Both the position numbers and the translations under genes were made by a program. The notes under the pieces are model-generated. The model did not search any database. It was given only the letters and a program-made list of their open reading frames with translations, and had not been told where the DNA came from. 48,549 nt of DNA. Source: an uncultured Clostridia bacterium. GTDB taxonomy: Bacteria; Bacillota; Clostridia; Lutisporales; Lutisporaceae. Below, piece by piece: positions 16,805-25,287 of the stretch (positions within the stretch are counted from its first letter, which is position 1; each line of letters begins with the position of its first letter). The stretch spans positions 1 to 48,549 of the forward strand of contig CALGKJ010000153.1 in the NCBI GenBank assembly GCA_937930535.1, in the 5' to 3' direction.

Positions 16805-17560
16805 ATGAATATCTCAGAACGATTTTGGAATGCCTCATTAGAGGAGCTTAAACGTGGATACAGTCAAGAAGGAGATTACTATATATGTCTGCTTTGCGGC
16901 AAAAAATTCGAGCAAGGAATAATATACCCTGAGGGCGATATCCTTTATGAAGCTAAAAAGTATATCAGTATTCATATACAAAAGACTCATGGTTCGGTAT
17001 TTGAGTACCTGATTCAGATGGATAAAAAAATCACCGGACTGACAGAGCACCAGAACAATCTTCTGCGCCTGTTTTACCAAGGCAAAAGCGATCAGGAAGT
17101 ACAGAAGGAAATGGGTATAGGAAGTACATCAACTATACGTAATCATCGCTTTGCATTAAAGGAAAAGGAACGTCAATCCAAGGTATTTTTAACCATGATG
17201 GAGCTTATAAAGGAGAAGGACAAAAATGCTCCTGCTTTTGTAGAGGTTCATAAAACAGCTACAATGGTAGATGAACGCTATAATGTTACAGTGGATGAGT
17301 ACGAGAAAACAGTTAAAAAATATTTTCCAGAAGGTTCACAAGGGTATCTAAAAACCTTTGACATGAAGGAGAAGCATAAATTGGTGATTTTGAGGGAAAT
17401 TGTCAAGAGATTTGAGAGAGAACGTATCTATAATGAAAAGGAAGTCAATGAGATACTAAAAAGTGCTTATGATGATTTTGTAACCCTCAGAAGATATCTA
17501 ATAGAATATGGATTTTTAGACAGAAAACAGGATGGAAGCCAATATTGGCTAAAAGAATAG
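16805..17560 (+). CDS. Transcriptional regulator with zinc-finger-like N-terminus, HTH and DUF2087
   Basis: 251 residues. CLLCGKKFEQ (about 28-37) with HIQKTH (about 58-63) forms a Cys2His2-like finger. ITGLTEHQNNLLRLFYQGKSDQEVQKEMG (about 78-106) is a LuxR/sigma-4-like helix-turn-helix. The C-terminal part, KLVILREIVKRFER to FVTLRRYLIEYGFLDR, is the DUF2087 module common in small Firmicute regulators. It is likely cytoplasmic and DNA-binding, but its target is unknown. It has its own promoter and shares a bidirectional terminator with the convergent CAP-domain gene. Confidence 0.75.
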   Translation: MNISERFWNASLEELKRGYSQEGDYYICLLCGKKFEQGIIYPEGDILYEAKKYISIHIQKTHGSVFEYLIQMDKKITGLTEHQNNLLRLFYQGKSDQEVQKEMGIGSTSTIRNHRFALKEKERQSKVFLTMMELIKEKDKNAPAFVEVHKTATMVDERYNVTVDEYEKTVKKYFPEGSQGYLKTFDMKEKHKLVILREIVKRFERERIYNEKEVNEILKSAYDDFVTLRRYLIEYGFLDRKQDGSQYWLKE

Positions 17561-17579
17561 CATGTAAAGCAGCCTTTAT

Positions 17580-17621
17580 AAATAAATAGCTCCTGCACTT
17601 TGATGCAGGGGCTATTTATTT
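17580..17621. terminator. Bidirectional terminator between convergent genes
   Basis: AATAAATAGC-t-CCTGCA pairs with TGCAGG-g-GCTATTTATT. T-rich tracts lie on both sides, serving the regulator on the plus strand and the CAP-domain gene on the minus strand. Confidence 0.75.
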
Positions 17622-17637
17622 ACAGTCTCACAACTGA

Positions 17638-18495
17638 TTATTTAGGCTTGCTTACGAACATCTGTGTGAACATGTTTCCGTACTGCCCGCCTTTTTTGAT
17701 TCCTATTCCTATGTGAGTAAAATCAGGGCTTAATATATTTTTTCTATGTCCTGGTGAGTTCATCAACGCATTATGGGCATTTTGAACAGTTTGATTACCG
17801 GCTATATTTTCTCCTGCCTGTACATAGCTTATATTAAAGGATTTCATCATATCAAAGGGACTGCCATACTTTGGAGAGTTATGGCTGAAATAGTTATTGT
17901 CAATCATATCTTGAGACTTTATTCTAGCCACATTAGTTACTTTCATGTCTATCTGTAAGGCTGGCAGGTTATTTTGAGCCCTTGCAGCGTTTAACAATCT
18001 TAACATTTCCTGCTCCTGAGAGCTTAAGGCTGCTGAGTCTGTTTGAGCATCAGGTGTTTTAACAGCCGTTGAGCCAGGAACGTTTGTTCTTTCCGCAGGA
18101 GGTGCATCCACAGCCGCCTCAGGTGAAGCAGGAGCAGGCTGTGGAGTTTTGTTTTCAACTACCACCGGCTTGGTTTCCTGCTTTGGAACAAAGCCTATTT
18201 GATTATTGGGCATACGTACAGCATACCAATCTGCAACCTGACTAACTACATCCAAGGTATTGCCCTTGTTTGTTGTTTGCAAAACAGGAGAATTATATGT
18301 GCAGCCTGTTCTTACACTGGCTTTATCAGCAGTAATTTTCACCCTTTGAATATCTCCCATTTCAAATGCAGAGGATTCTACTCCTTCTATAGGTCTCGTA
18401 TTTTGAGGTCTCACTTCATGATCAGGGCGAGGCGCACATGAGGCAGAAAAAATCATAAGCAACACAAGTGTTAATATAATAAATCTAATTTTCAT
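17638..18495 (-). CDS. Secreted CAP/SCP-domain lipoprotein with SH3b domain
   Basis: 285 residues. The N-terminal hydrophobic signal ends in a lipobox-like SAS-Cys (about residue 20), suggesting a membrane lipoprotein; the -3 Ser is unusual, so simple secretion is possible. An SH3b-like domain (about 52-105, ADKASVRTG...QVADWYAVRM...IGFVPK) is followed by a Pro/Ala linker. The CAP domain (about 158-284) has conserved His of YFSHNSP, Glu of AGENIAG and His of SPGHRKNIL. The family is abundant in spore-forming Firmicutes (YkwD-like). The ATG at 18501 abuts AAGGAGG, so ATG 18495 is chosen. Confidence 0.85.
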   Translation of the reverse strand: MKIRFIILTLVLLMIFSASCAPRPDHEVRPQNTRPIEGVESSAFEMGDIQRVKITADKASVRTGCTYNSPVLQTTNKGNTLDVVSQVADWYAVRMPNNQIGFVPKQETKPVVVENKTPQPAPASPEAAVDAPPAERTNVPGSTAVKTPDAQTDSAALSSQEQEMLRLLNAARAQNNLPALQIDMKVTNVARIKSQDMIDNNYFSHNSPKYGSPFDMMKSFNISYVQAGENIAGNQTVQNAHNALMNSPGHRKNILSPDFTHIGIGIKKGGQYGNMFTQMFVSKPK

Positions 18496-18795
18496 AAACA
18501 TACCTCCTTAATTTAGTTTTAATACAATTTCATATTATTAATATTTGAAAAAACGATAACTTTTATTTTGAGATATATTGAAATATATTGAAACTTAAGG
18601 CTTGATAACAAAAATATTCCCTGAATTCGTAGATTAATATGAATAAAATAAGGTAATAAAAAGAAATATTATAAAAAATTATAAAATTAATGATTTAATA
18701 TTGAATAATGTGGTATAATATAAGTATCAGGATAAACACTGCTTTTATAAAAAATTGTATATAAGCTTACAGGTGTTTAATTTAGGAGGCATTTA
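18496..18795. promoter_or_regulatory. Divergent intergenic region with cold-shock gene promoter and leader
   Basis: It separates the minus-strand CAP gene from the plus-strand cold shock gene. An extended -10, TGGTATAAT at 18711-18719, lies 77 bp before the cold shock ATG, leaving a leader of about 70 nt. Long leaders of cold-shock mRNAs often act as thermosensors, but no conserved cold box was recognised. The remainder is AT-rich with no gene. Confidence 0.4.
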
Positions 18796-18999
18796 ATGAA
18801 ATCAGGTACAGTAAAATGGTTTAATTCAGAAAAGGGATTTGGATTTATCGAAGTTGAGGGCGAAAAGGATGTTTTTGTTCACTTCAAGGCAATCCAGGGA
18901 AATGAAGGACGAAAGAACCTTGAAGAAGGGGAAAGAGTCCAATTTGAAGTAGAGCAAGGAACTAAGGGACCTCAAGCTTCTAATGTTATAAAGCTCTAA
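18796..18999 (+). CDS. csp: Cold shock protein, CspA/CspB family
   Basis: 67 residues covering one complete cold-shock domain. RNP1 is KGFGFIEV (about 13-20) and RNP2 is VFVHF (about 27-31). The [14 protein letters not shown] start is typical. It binds single-stranded RNA and DNA as an RNA chaperone. AGGAGG lies 8 bp before ATG 18796. A terminator follows at 19019-19046. Confidence 0.95.
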   Translation: MKSGTVKWFNSEKGFGFIEVEGEKDVFVHFKAIQGNEGRKNLEEGERVQFEVEQGTKGPQASNVIKL

Positions 19000-19018
19000 T
19001 AACGACCAGCGGTAATTG

Positions 19019-19046
19019 CCACCTTTGTTAAGGTGGTTTTTATCTT
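19019..19046 (+). terminator. Rho-independent terminator of the cold shock gene
   Basis: CCACCTT and AAGGTGG around a 4-nt loop, followed by TTTTTATCTTT. Confidence 0.75.
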
Positions 19047-19099
19047 TAATCGCAGATACATAAGATGCATAAGATATATATAGGGAGGAGAAATTTTTA

Positions 19100-19591
19100 G
19101 TGAAAAAAAATCATAGAATTAAGAGAACCATATCAGCAAAACAATTTATTACAGAGTTTGGAGAAGATTTTTCTAAGCATATGAAGCAAAGACTTCTGGA
19201 GCTGGGAACAAGATGTGTTTTTACAAGGGGAGACGAAAAATACCTACTGGATTTAAAACATATTGAGCACATCAAGTATGACTGCGGCAACGATTCTCAG
19301 GATGGCAAGGAAAAATGTCAAAAGGAGCCTGTTTATGGTCAGCTTCTTGTAAATGAAGGTACTCTATATTTTTCAGGAAAATGCTTGGAAAATTCGTCTT
19401 ATATGCAAGTGCCTGTCGTAAATGAAATCTATGACGGTCTAAACAGCAACGATATACTTACTGAAAAGGATGTTCAAGCTAAAAAGCTGGACGATACTAA
19501 TATTGATTATGTTATAGATAATATATTGGAGGTATGTCCTAAGGTATCCCCTGAACATTTGGCCATACTAGCAAAATATATCGATAAGTAA
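19100..19591 (+). CDS. Hypothetical cytoplasmic protein
   Basis: 163 residues, basic N-terminus, no signal peptide or membrane segment. Three Cys lie in a loose cluster (DCGNDSQDGKEKCQ and SGKC, about 60-94). The C-terminus (NIDYVIDNILEVCPKVSPEH) looks helical. I do not recognise the family. The start is GTG 19100, 9 bp after GGGAGGAG. It is flanked by terminators on both sides, so it is monocistronic. Codon use looks like its neighbours, suggesting a resident gene. Confidence 0.65.
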   Translation: MKKNHRIKRTISAKQFITEFGEDFSKHMKQRLLELGTRCVFTRGDEKYLLDLKHIEHIKYDCGNDSQDGKEKCQKEPVYGQLLVNEGTLYFSGKCLENSSYMQVPVVNEIYDGLNSNDILTEKDVQAKKLDDTNIDYVIDNILEVCPKVSPEHLAILAKYIDK

Positions 19592-19680
19592 AGCTGATAA
19601 AGTGTTATCTGCATAAATTGCTGCTGCAATACAAATAAGCCTCTTGGATACAGCAGCCTGTCGATTTAAGAATTATAAAA

Positions 19681-19722
19681 CAGACACCATCTTTGATTTA
19701 TAAAAGATGGGTCTGTTTTTTT
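19681..19722 (+). terminator. Rho-independent terminator
   Basis: CAGAC-a-CCATCTTT pairs with AAAGATGG-GTCTG (one bulge), followed by TTTTTTT. Confidence 0.75.
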
Positions 19723-19815
19723 ATTATATTATCAGATTAAAGAAGGAAAATATAGCAAATGTATTGAAATAATAAGCGTAGATAATCGAAGCAAATATGT
19801 AGGAGTGAAACTTAT

Positions 19816-20574
19816 ATGAAATTAATTTCGTGGAATGTAAACGGGCTTAGAGCTTGCGTTCAGAAGGGTTTTTTGGAGTTTTTCAAGGAAGTGGATGCAG
19901 ATGTATTTTGCATACAGGAAAGCAAGCTTCAGGCAGGGCAAATAGAGCTGGAGCTGAATGGATATCATCAATACTGGAATTATGCTGAAAAGAAGGGATA
20001 TTCCGGTGTAGCTGTATTTACCAAGACTGAGCCCATAAGCTGTAGCTATGGTATAGGAAAGGAAGAGCATGACAAGGAAGGCAGAGTAATAACTCTGGAA
20101 TTTAAGGACTTTTATTTTATAACAGTATATACTCCAAATTCACAGCAGGAACTGGCAAGGCTGGATTACAGGATGCGGTGGGAGGATGAGTTCAGGCATT
20201 ATGTCAAAGCATTGGATAAGATGAAGCCAGTTGTTATGTGCGGCGATCTTAATGTAGCTCATGCAGAGATAGATTTAAAAAATCCTAGTACAAACAGGAA
20301 AAATGCAGGCTTTACCGATGAGGAAAGAAACAAATTCAGTGAGCTTCTCAGTTCAGGCTTTATTGATACCTACAGATATTTTTATCCTGATAAAAAAGAT
20401 GCATACACTTGGTGGTCTTACAGGTTTAATGCAAGAGCAAAAAATACAGGATGGCGTATAGACTATTTCTGTGTTTCCGAAAGGCTGAAAAATAGACTGC
20501 TTGATGCAAAGCTTCACCCAGAAATTTTAGGCTCTGATCACTGTCCTGTTGAATTAATTTTGAAAGAAGATTAA
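19816..20574 (+). CDS. xth: Exodeoxyribonuclease III (AP endonuclease)
   Basis: 252 residues, typical ExoIII/EEP-fold length. Motifs in order: [20 protein letters not shown] (metal Glu), [32 protein letters not shown] (catalytic Asp/Asn), GWRIDYF and [10 protein letters not shown] (catalytic Asp-His). It acts in base excision repair at abasic sites and 3' blocked ends. The GH13 gene follows 10 bp later and is probably co-transcribed, although functionally unrelated. Confidence 0.93.
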   Translation: MKLISWNVNGLRACVQKGFLEFFKEVDADVFCIQESKLQAGQIELELNGYHQYWNYAEKKGYSGVAVFTKTEPISCSYGIGKEEHDKEGRVITLEFKDFYFITVYTPNSQQELARLDYRMRWEDEFRHYVKALDKMKPVVMCGDLNVAHAEIDLKNPSTNRKNAGFTDEERNKFSELLSSGFIDTYRYFYPDKKDAYTWWSYRFNARAKNTGWRIDYFCVSERLKNRLLDAKLHPEILGSDHCPVELILKED

Positions 20575-20584
20575 GGAGGATATT

Positions 20585-21874
20585 ATGGCTAAAAATACAA
20601 ACCCATCACTTAAAAACATGATAATGTACTCTGTATATGTGAGAAATCACGGAGAAAACGGAAGCTTTAAGGACGTAGAAAAGGATTTGCAGAGAATAAA
20701 GGAGCTGGGTACAGACATTGTTTGGCTGATGCCAATACATACCATAGGAGTAAAAAATAAAAAAGGATCTCTAGGCTGCCCATATGCAATTGAAAACTAC
20801 AGAGAAGTAAACCCAGAGTACGGAACCTTGGAGGATTTTAAGAGCCTTATTGAAAGTACACATGCATTAGGTATGAAATTAATAATAGACGTAGTATACA
20901 ACCATACATCACCGGATTCATGGCTGGTTAAAAATCATCCTGAATATTTCTACAAAACTGAAAACGGAAGCATGGGAAACAAGGTAGGCGACTGGACAGA
21001 TATAGTAGATCTTGACTATAACAACAAAGAGCTTTGGAGCTATCAGATTGAAACACTAAAATATTGGGTGTTCCTAGGCGTAGATGGCTTCAGATGTGAT
21101 GTTGCCTCCTTGCTACCTCTGGATTTCTGGCTTAAAGCCAGAGCAGAATTAACAGACATAAATCCCGATACCATCTGGCTTGCCGAAAGCGTACACCCAG
21201 AATTTATGCTGACAATGAGAAAAAACGGCTTTGCAGGACTGTCAGACAGTGAGCTATACCAAGCCTTTGATATAACCTATGACTATGACGTTCACGCAGA
21301 GTATCTGGGATATATGCAGGGAAAGCTTTCACTAAAAGAATACATAAGCAGAGTCTCATTTCAGGAAGCTATTTATCCTGAAAACTATGTTAAGCTGAGA
21401 TTTTTAGAAAACCATGATCAGCCAAGAGCTAAAAAGCTTATTCCAGATGAGGAAGCACTTAATATATGGACAGGCTTTTTCTACTTTCAAAAAGGCTGTG
21501 CACTGCTTTATGCAGGTCAGGAGGCTCAAAACACCAATACTCCAAGCTTGTTTGATATAGACAAGGTGGATTGGAGCGGTATAAAAGAGGATTATATAGA
21601 GCTTTTGAAGGTGCTTGCAGATATAAAGAGAAAGCCGATAATGTCAAAGGGCTTTTATGAAATATACACAGACAGCAGCAAGGATGTAATAATAGCGTCC
21701 TACGAAAGCAAACAAAGCAAGCTTATTGGAATATTCAATGTTGCCAAGGAGCAGGGAGATATATGCTTAAGCATACCTGATGGGGAGTACACTAATCTAA
21801 TCGACAAAAACAAACTGCTTGTCAAAGGCGGCAAGCTGGAGCTTGCAAACAAACCAATAATAATAGAAGTTTAA
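20585..21874 (+). CDS. GH13 alpha-amylase-family glycosidase, intracellular
   Basis: 429 residues with the four GH13 regions: I DVVYNHT, II GFRCDVAS (nucleophile Asp), III WLAESV (acid/base Glu), IV FLENHDQPR (transition-state Asp). There is no signal peptide, so it probably acts in the cytoplasm on maltodextrins or similar alpha-glucosides. The C-terminal beta domain is short. Specificity (amylase, neopullulanase, oligo-glucosidase) cannot be decided by eye. It starts at ATG 20585 after AAGGAGG, 10 bp downstream of the exonuclease gene. Confidence 0.85.
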   Translation: MAKNTNPSLKNMIMYSVYVRNHGENGSFKDVEKDLQRIKELGTDIVWLMPIHTIGVKNKKGSLGCPYAIENYREVNPEYGTLEDFKSLIESTHALGMKLIIDVVYNHTSPDSWLVKNHPEYFYKTENGSMGNKVGDWTDIVDLDYNNKELWSYQIETLKYWVFLGVDGFRCDVASLLPLDFWLKARAELTDINPDTIWLAESVHPEFMLTMRKNGFAGLSDSELYQAFDITYDYDVHAEYLGYMQGKLSLKEYISRVSFQEAIYPENYVKLRFLENHDQPRAKKLIPDEEALNIWTGFFYFQKGCALLYAGQEAQNTNTPSLFDIDKVDWSGIKEDYIELLKVLADIKRKPIMSKGFYEIYTDSSKDVIIASYESKQSKLIGIFNVAKEQGDICLSIPDGEYTNLIDKNKLLVKGGKLELANKPIIIEV

Positions 21875-21913
21875 AAATAAGCCACGGGGTGAACCTGTGG
21901 CTTATTTTTTTAA
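21874..21913 (+). terminator. Rho-independent terminator after the GH13 gene
   Basis: AAATAAGCCAC at 21875-21885 pairs with GTGGCTTATTT at 21898-21908, followed by a T-run. Confidence 0.85.
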
Positions 21914-21959
21914 AATAAATCACAGGGATTGTTTGAAGTGCTTATGAACATAATAATAT

Positions 21960-22070
21960 ATATGGGGAAGCAACCACAAAACTTAACTTATTCAAGGGTT
22001 AGTTATTGCTTCCCTTCTAGGTTTTTAGCTTTAGTATAATTTGAGTTTTAAGCTAAAAACCCTATACCAC
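21960..22070 (+). repeat. Double-hairpin repeat, subtype B, copy 1
   Basis: The first hairpin is GGGAAGCAA (21965-21973) with TTGCTTCCC (22006-22014). The second is TAGGTTTTTAGCTT (22018-22031) with AAGCTAAAAACC-c-TA (22050-22064), one bulge. A second copy with the same order and orientation lies at 23414-23518. The pair brackets the MFS transporter gene. Confidence 0.7.
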
Positions 22071-22090
22071 AAAATATTAAGGAGATGCTT

Positions 22091-23290
22091 ATGTGTAAGG
22101 AATCAAAAATTTTGCTGCTTATAAGCGCTTTATTTACTTTTGCAATAGGATTATCAGGTATATTTATAAATGTGTTTTTCTGGAAGCAGACTAATAATTT
22201 TAAGGTTATAGTAATATATAATCTCATCCATTATATTGCAACACCAATATTTTTTATAGTGTCAGGAGTAATTGCCAAGAGAAAAAACGGAGCCTGGTCC
22301 TTAAGAATAGGATTAGTTATATTTGCTTTATTTTATGCATTAATATTATTGTTAGGAAACAAAGGGAACATCTATATATACCTTCTTGGCTTCGTATATG
22401 GCATGGCAACGGGCTTTTACTGGCTGGCATTTAACACCCTATGCTTTGATTTTACCAGCATCAACAACAGAGATACCTTTAATGGCTTTAATGGAAGCTG
22501 TGCTGGGGTAGCGGCAGCAGTAGCACCTATTACCTCCGCATATATAATAAGCACCTTCAAGGGTATGAAGGGCTATAACATAGTATTTGCCATTACTCTT
22601 TTAATCTTTGTTATACTGGTCTTCATTAGTATGCTGCTCAGATGCAAAAGCTATGGCAGCAGATTGGATCTAAAAAAATCCTTTAAAAGTGATTGCAGAG
22701 AATGGGGCATTGTCAGAAAAACAACTGTACTTTGGGGATTTAGGGATGTTACTATAGTCTTTGTAATAAATATACTGATATTGGAAACAACAAAAAGTGA
22801 GCTGTCAATAGGAAAGTTTGCCCTTATTGGTGCTTTAATATCATCAGCCTCATATATTTTGGTACAAAAGCTTATAAAGCCGAGACGCAGAAGACTTTCC
22901 ATCACTATAGGCACAATAGGCTCTTTTTTAGCAGTTACAGGCTTGATACTACGGATAGACAATAGAATGCTGCTTTTATATGTGGTATTGGATGCACTGT
23001 TTCTTCCATTTTTTATAATACAGCTTTCATCTTCTACATTTAATGTAATAGACAAAGCTCATGAAAATGATATGAGAGTAGAATACATGATTAACAAGGA
23101 TATTGCCATAAATACAGGAAGAATAATAAGCTCAATAATTCTATTGATATTACTAACTACATCCGAAGGCTTGTCAAGCTTGAAAATATATCTGGCTTTT
23201 ATCGGCTTGATGCCGATTATTGCAGCTTATTTTCTCCGAAGACTGAAAGGGCTTGACGGCAGCTGCCAGCAAGGAGAAAAGAGCTCCTAA
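22091..23290 (+). CDS. MFS-type membrane transporter, substrate unknown
   Basis: About 399 residues with roughly twelve hydrophobic helices, a Gly-rich fourth/fifth helix region (GFVYGMATGFYWLAFNTLCF) and basic cytoplasmic loops (KRKNGAWSLR between helices 2 and 3, KPRRRRLS mid-protein), consistent with the major facilitator fold. No substrate signature is visible. ATG 22085 overlaps AAGGAG (22079-22084), so ATG 22091 is chosen. It is flanked by the two subtype B repeats and followed by a terminator at 23303-23351. Confidence 0.75.
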   Translation: MCKESKILLLISALFTFAIGLSGIFINVFFWKQTNNFKVIVIYNLIHYIATPIFFIVSGVIAKRKNGAWSLRIGLVIFALFYALILLLGNKGNIYIYLLGFVYGMATGFYWLAFNTLCFDFTSINNRDTFNGFNGSCAGVAAAVAPITSAYIISTFKGMKGYNIVFAITLLIFVILVFISMLLRCKSYGSRLDLKKSFKSDCREWGIVRKTTVLWGFRDVTIVFVINILILETTKSELSIGKFALIGALISSASYILVQKLIKPRRRRLSITIGTIGSFLAVTGLILRIDNRMLLLYVVLDALFLPFFIIQLSSSTFNVIDKAHENDMRVEYMINKDIAINTGRIISSIILLILLTTSEGLSSLKIYLAFIGLMPIIAAYFLRRLKGLDGSCQQGEKSS

Positions 23291-23302
23291 CCATACCAGC
23301 AA

Positions 23303-23351
23303 GATAAACCATGTATCAGATTATTGCTTCTGATGCATGGTTTATTTTTTA
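23303..23351 (+). terminator. Rho-independent terminator of the MFS gene
   Basis: ATAAACCATG (23304-23313) pairs with CATGGTTTAT (23336-23345), extended by ATCAGA/TCTGAT inside, and is followed by TTTTTTA. Confidence 0.75.
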
Positions 23352-23413
23352 TAAAAATGCTGGTTAGGGGATCTGGTTGAGAGTCATATATTATATACAA
23401 GCTTAATATAAAT

Positions 23414-23518
23414 ATAGGGAAGCAGCTATAAAACTTAGTTTATTCATAAGCTGGTTATTGCTTCCCTTCTAGGTTTTTAGCTTGGAATAATCTAAGCTTT
23501 AAGCTAAAAAACCTATAG
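23414..23518 (+). repeat. Double-hairpin repeat, subtype B, copy 2
   Basis: Starts TATAGGGAAGC and ends CCTATA. The hairpins are GGGAAGC...GCTTCCC and TAGGTTTTTAGCTT...AAGCTAAAAA-ACCTA. The stems match copy 1 closely while the loops differ, as expected if structure is conserved. Confidence 0.7.
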
Positions 23519-23586
23519 CTTATACAAGAAATATTCAAAATAAAGAGCTTGGCAAACAGCATATAATATGTGAAGGGAGTATTGCT

Positions 23587-23799
23587 ATGTCTACTAATAA
23601 CACATATATTCAACAAAATCCTGGATTAAAATGCCCAAGATGCGAATTTAACATTCAAATGGATATTGCTGCCTCACTTTCTTGTGCACCGATTATTTGC
23701 CCTTTATGTGCACTTAACCTTGCTATAAATCATGGTGCATCTGAGGAAGGATTAACTGCTTTATATTATCTGAAAAATGGATTAGATAAGGCTGAATAG
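23587..23799 (+). CDS. Small zinc-ribbon protein
   Basis: 70 residues. CPRC (about 16-19) and CPLC (about 38-41) give a CxxC...CxxC zinc ribbon, followed by a helical tail (EEGLTALYYLKNGLDKAE). It starts at ATG 23587 after GAAGGGAG. It is monocistronic. The role is unknown; small ribbons of this type often bind protein partners or nucleic acid. The structured element at 23832 follows 32 bp later. Confidence 0.6.
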   Translation: MSTNNTYIQQNPGLKCPRCEFNIQMDIAASLSCAPIICPLCALNLAINHGASEEGLTALYYLKNGLDKAE

Positions 23800-23831
23800 T
23801 CAGGGTGGTATTCTATAAAAATAATGGCAGT

Positions 23832-23970
23832 TTAACGAATGGTCAGAAGGGAAGTCCTCCATTTCTATAAGTGGGGGTGAATATACTAAAAAAGTAAGTT
23901 TCAGTGGGGGTATAAATCCCCTTCTGAACTCGTTAAAATCACGATAGTGCAACGTAGTTGTAATATCGTA
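23832..23970. other. Structured non-coding element with nested inverted repeats
   Basis: The outer arms TTAACGA (23832-23838) and TCGTTAA (23930-23936) are perfect, and TCAGAAGGG pairs with CCCTTCTGA just inside. Inside is a 9-bp hairpin CCTCCATTT/AAGTGGGGG with a 4-base loop, and an alternative GGGG/CCCC hairpin. A separate hairpin (ACGATA...TATCGT with inner CAAC/GTTG) follows at 23941-23969. The whole could fold as a branched RNA or be the ends of a small palindromic mobile element. No protein is encoded. Confidence 0.45.
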
Positions 23971-24037
23971 TTTTATAGCTTTTCTGTATGGATGATTATA
24001 TAATGGTTTTGGTACAATATATGAGAAACATATTATG

Positions 24038-24133
24038 GAGAAACAACTTCAAAAATAAGCTTATTAAGTTGTTTCTCACAAAGAGATTAGCAACTTTTAA
24101 CGAAAAGTATTTTGAGTCTTAGAGTTGGTTATC
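24038..24133 (-). repeat. Double-hairpin repeat, subtype A, copy 3 (reverse orientation)
   Basis: Reads GAGAAACAACTT...AAGTTGTTTCTC, then GATTAGCAAC...GAGTTGGTTATC, the reverse complement of the order in copies 1 and 2. It ends 21 bp before the msrA start codon, so it lies in the msrA leader. Confidence 0.7.
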
Positions 24134-24154
24134 GATACAAAAGGAGCTGTAGCA

Positions 24155-24721
24155 ATGAATAATACAAAGGTTAATCAAGCATATGAAGTGGCAATATTTG
24201 CAGGCGGATGCTTTTGGTGTATGGTTTCGCCCTTTGACATACTGGATGGCATAAAGGAGGTAAAGTCGGGCTATATAGGAGGGCACAAGGAAAACCCCAC
24301 CTATAAGGATGTAAAATCCCAGACCTCGGGACACTACGAAGCTGTAAAAATAGTTTATGACCCATCAGTAATAAGCTATGACAAGCTTTTGCAGGCATTT
24401 TGGAGACAAGTAGACCCCACCGATGAGGGCGGACAGTTTCAAGATAGAGGAGAGTCCTACAGAACCGCTATATTTTATACCACAGAAGAACAAAAGCAAA
24501 AAGCACAAGCCTCTAAAAAACAAATGGACGAGTCAAAAAGATTCGCAGATCCTATAGTAACACCCATATTAGAGGCAACAACCTTCTACGATGCTGAGGA
24601 ATATCATCAGGACTTTTACAAAAAGAGTCCTATAGAGTATAAAGAGGATAGAAAAATTTCCGGAAGAGACGAGTTTATAAAAAAATATTGGGGCGAGGAG
24701 TATTATGACATATATGATTAA
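24155..24721 (+). CDS. msrA: Peptide methionine sulfoxide reductase MsrA
   Basis: 188 residues. The N-terminal catalytic motif GGCFWC is at about 17-22. It is followed by [46 protein letters not shown] and YRTAIFY, all standard MsrA blocks, and EEYHQDFY near the end. It reduces methionine-S-sulfoxide in oxidised proteins. No MsrB domain is fused. TTG 24125 is in frame but lies in the repeat; ATG 24155 follows AAAGGAG by 8 bp. A deleted second copy of its 3' end lies at about 26548-26610. Confidence 0.93.
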   Translation: MNNTKVNQAYEVAIFAGGCFWCMVSPFDILDGIKEVKSGYIGGHKENPTYKDVKSQTSGHYEAVKIVYDPSVISYDKLLQAFWRQVDPTDEGGQFQDRGESYRTAIFYTTEEQKQKAQASKKQMDESKRFADPIVTPILEATTFYDAEEYHQDFYKKSPIEYKEDRKISGRDEFIKKYWGEEYYDIYD

Positions 24722-24739
24722 ATGTAGATATCAGAAAAA

Positions 24740-24772
24740 GACCGATATATCATGATATATCGGTTTAATATT
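24740..24772 (+). terminator. Terminator of msrA
   Basis: ACCGATATATCATGATATATCGGT is a near-perfect palindrome (24741-24764) followed by a T-rich tail. Confidence 0.65.
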
Positions 24773-24803
24773 TATAGAATAATCAATTCTATAACAAGGA
24801 TTT

Positions 24804-25277
24804 TTAAAGATTAGACATAAATTCATAGATTTTCCATGAATTATTTTCGTCTTTTTTCATTTTTACATAAGTTATTTTGTTTCCGTCGGTGGGATCATCC
24901 GTTACAAATCTACTTGGGTTATCCTTATAATCAATTAACAATTCTACTTTAAAATAGTACTCAGCACTATTTGTCGCATTTTGTCGAGGTGTCTCTACTA
25001 TAGAATTTACTGTTATAGCATTAAAGGATTGCTCCCAAAATATTGAGATATCTTCGTATTTGGCAAATTTTAAAGGATACAAGTAATCATAGGATGTCTT
25101 ATAATCCTTCGTATCTAGTCCCTTATAATACATAGCAATAATGTTTTTGCAGTTTTCTATTTCATTACTATTTATATCACCACTACTATTAACAGCCTTT
25201 GGCGTTAGTTTATAGTATAGTAGTGTTCCCGTAGATATTAGCAATAAAATTACTATGATAAATATTGTTTTTTTCAT
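24804..25277 (-). CDS. Membrane-anchored or secreted protein of unknown function
   Basis: 157 residues. The N-terminus MKKTIFIIVILLLISTGTLLYY is an uncleaved signal or single transmembrane anchor. The remaining domain, outside the cell, is an alpha+beta module with NIIAMYYKGLDTKDYKTSYDYL and a closing SWKIYEFMSNL, reminiscent of NTF2-like small lipoprotein domains. I do not assign a family. ATG 25277 follows TAAAGGAGTT. It lies 10 bp downstream of the broken amidase-domain gene and is probably in the same transcript, so it may be its partner. Confidence 0.6.
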   Translation of the reverse strand: MKKTIFIIVILLLISTGTLLYYKLTPKAVNSSGDINSNEIENCKNIIAMYYKGLDTKDYKTSYDYLYPLKFAKYEDISIFWEQSFNAITVNSIVETPRQNATNSAEYYFKVELLIDYKDNPSRFVTDDPTDGNKITYVKMKKDENNSWKIYEFMSNL

Positions 25278-25287
25278 ACTAACTCCT

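Noticed and set aside
18601-18795. Riboswitch in the cold shock gene leader
   Set aside because: Only a promoter and an unstructured AT-rich leader are visible; a thermosensor is possible but not supported by a recognisable motif.
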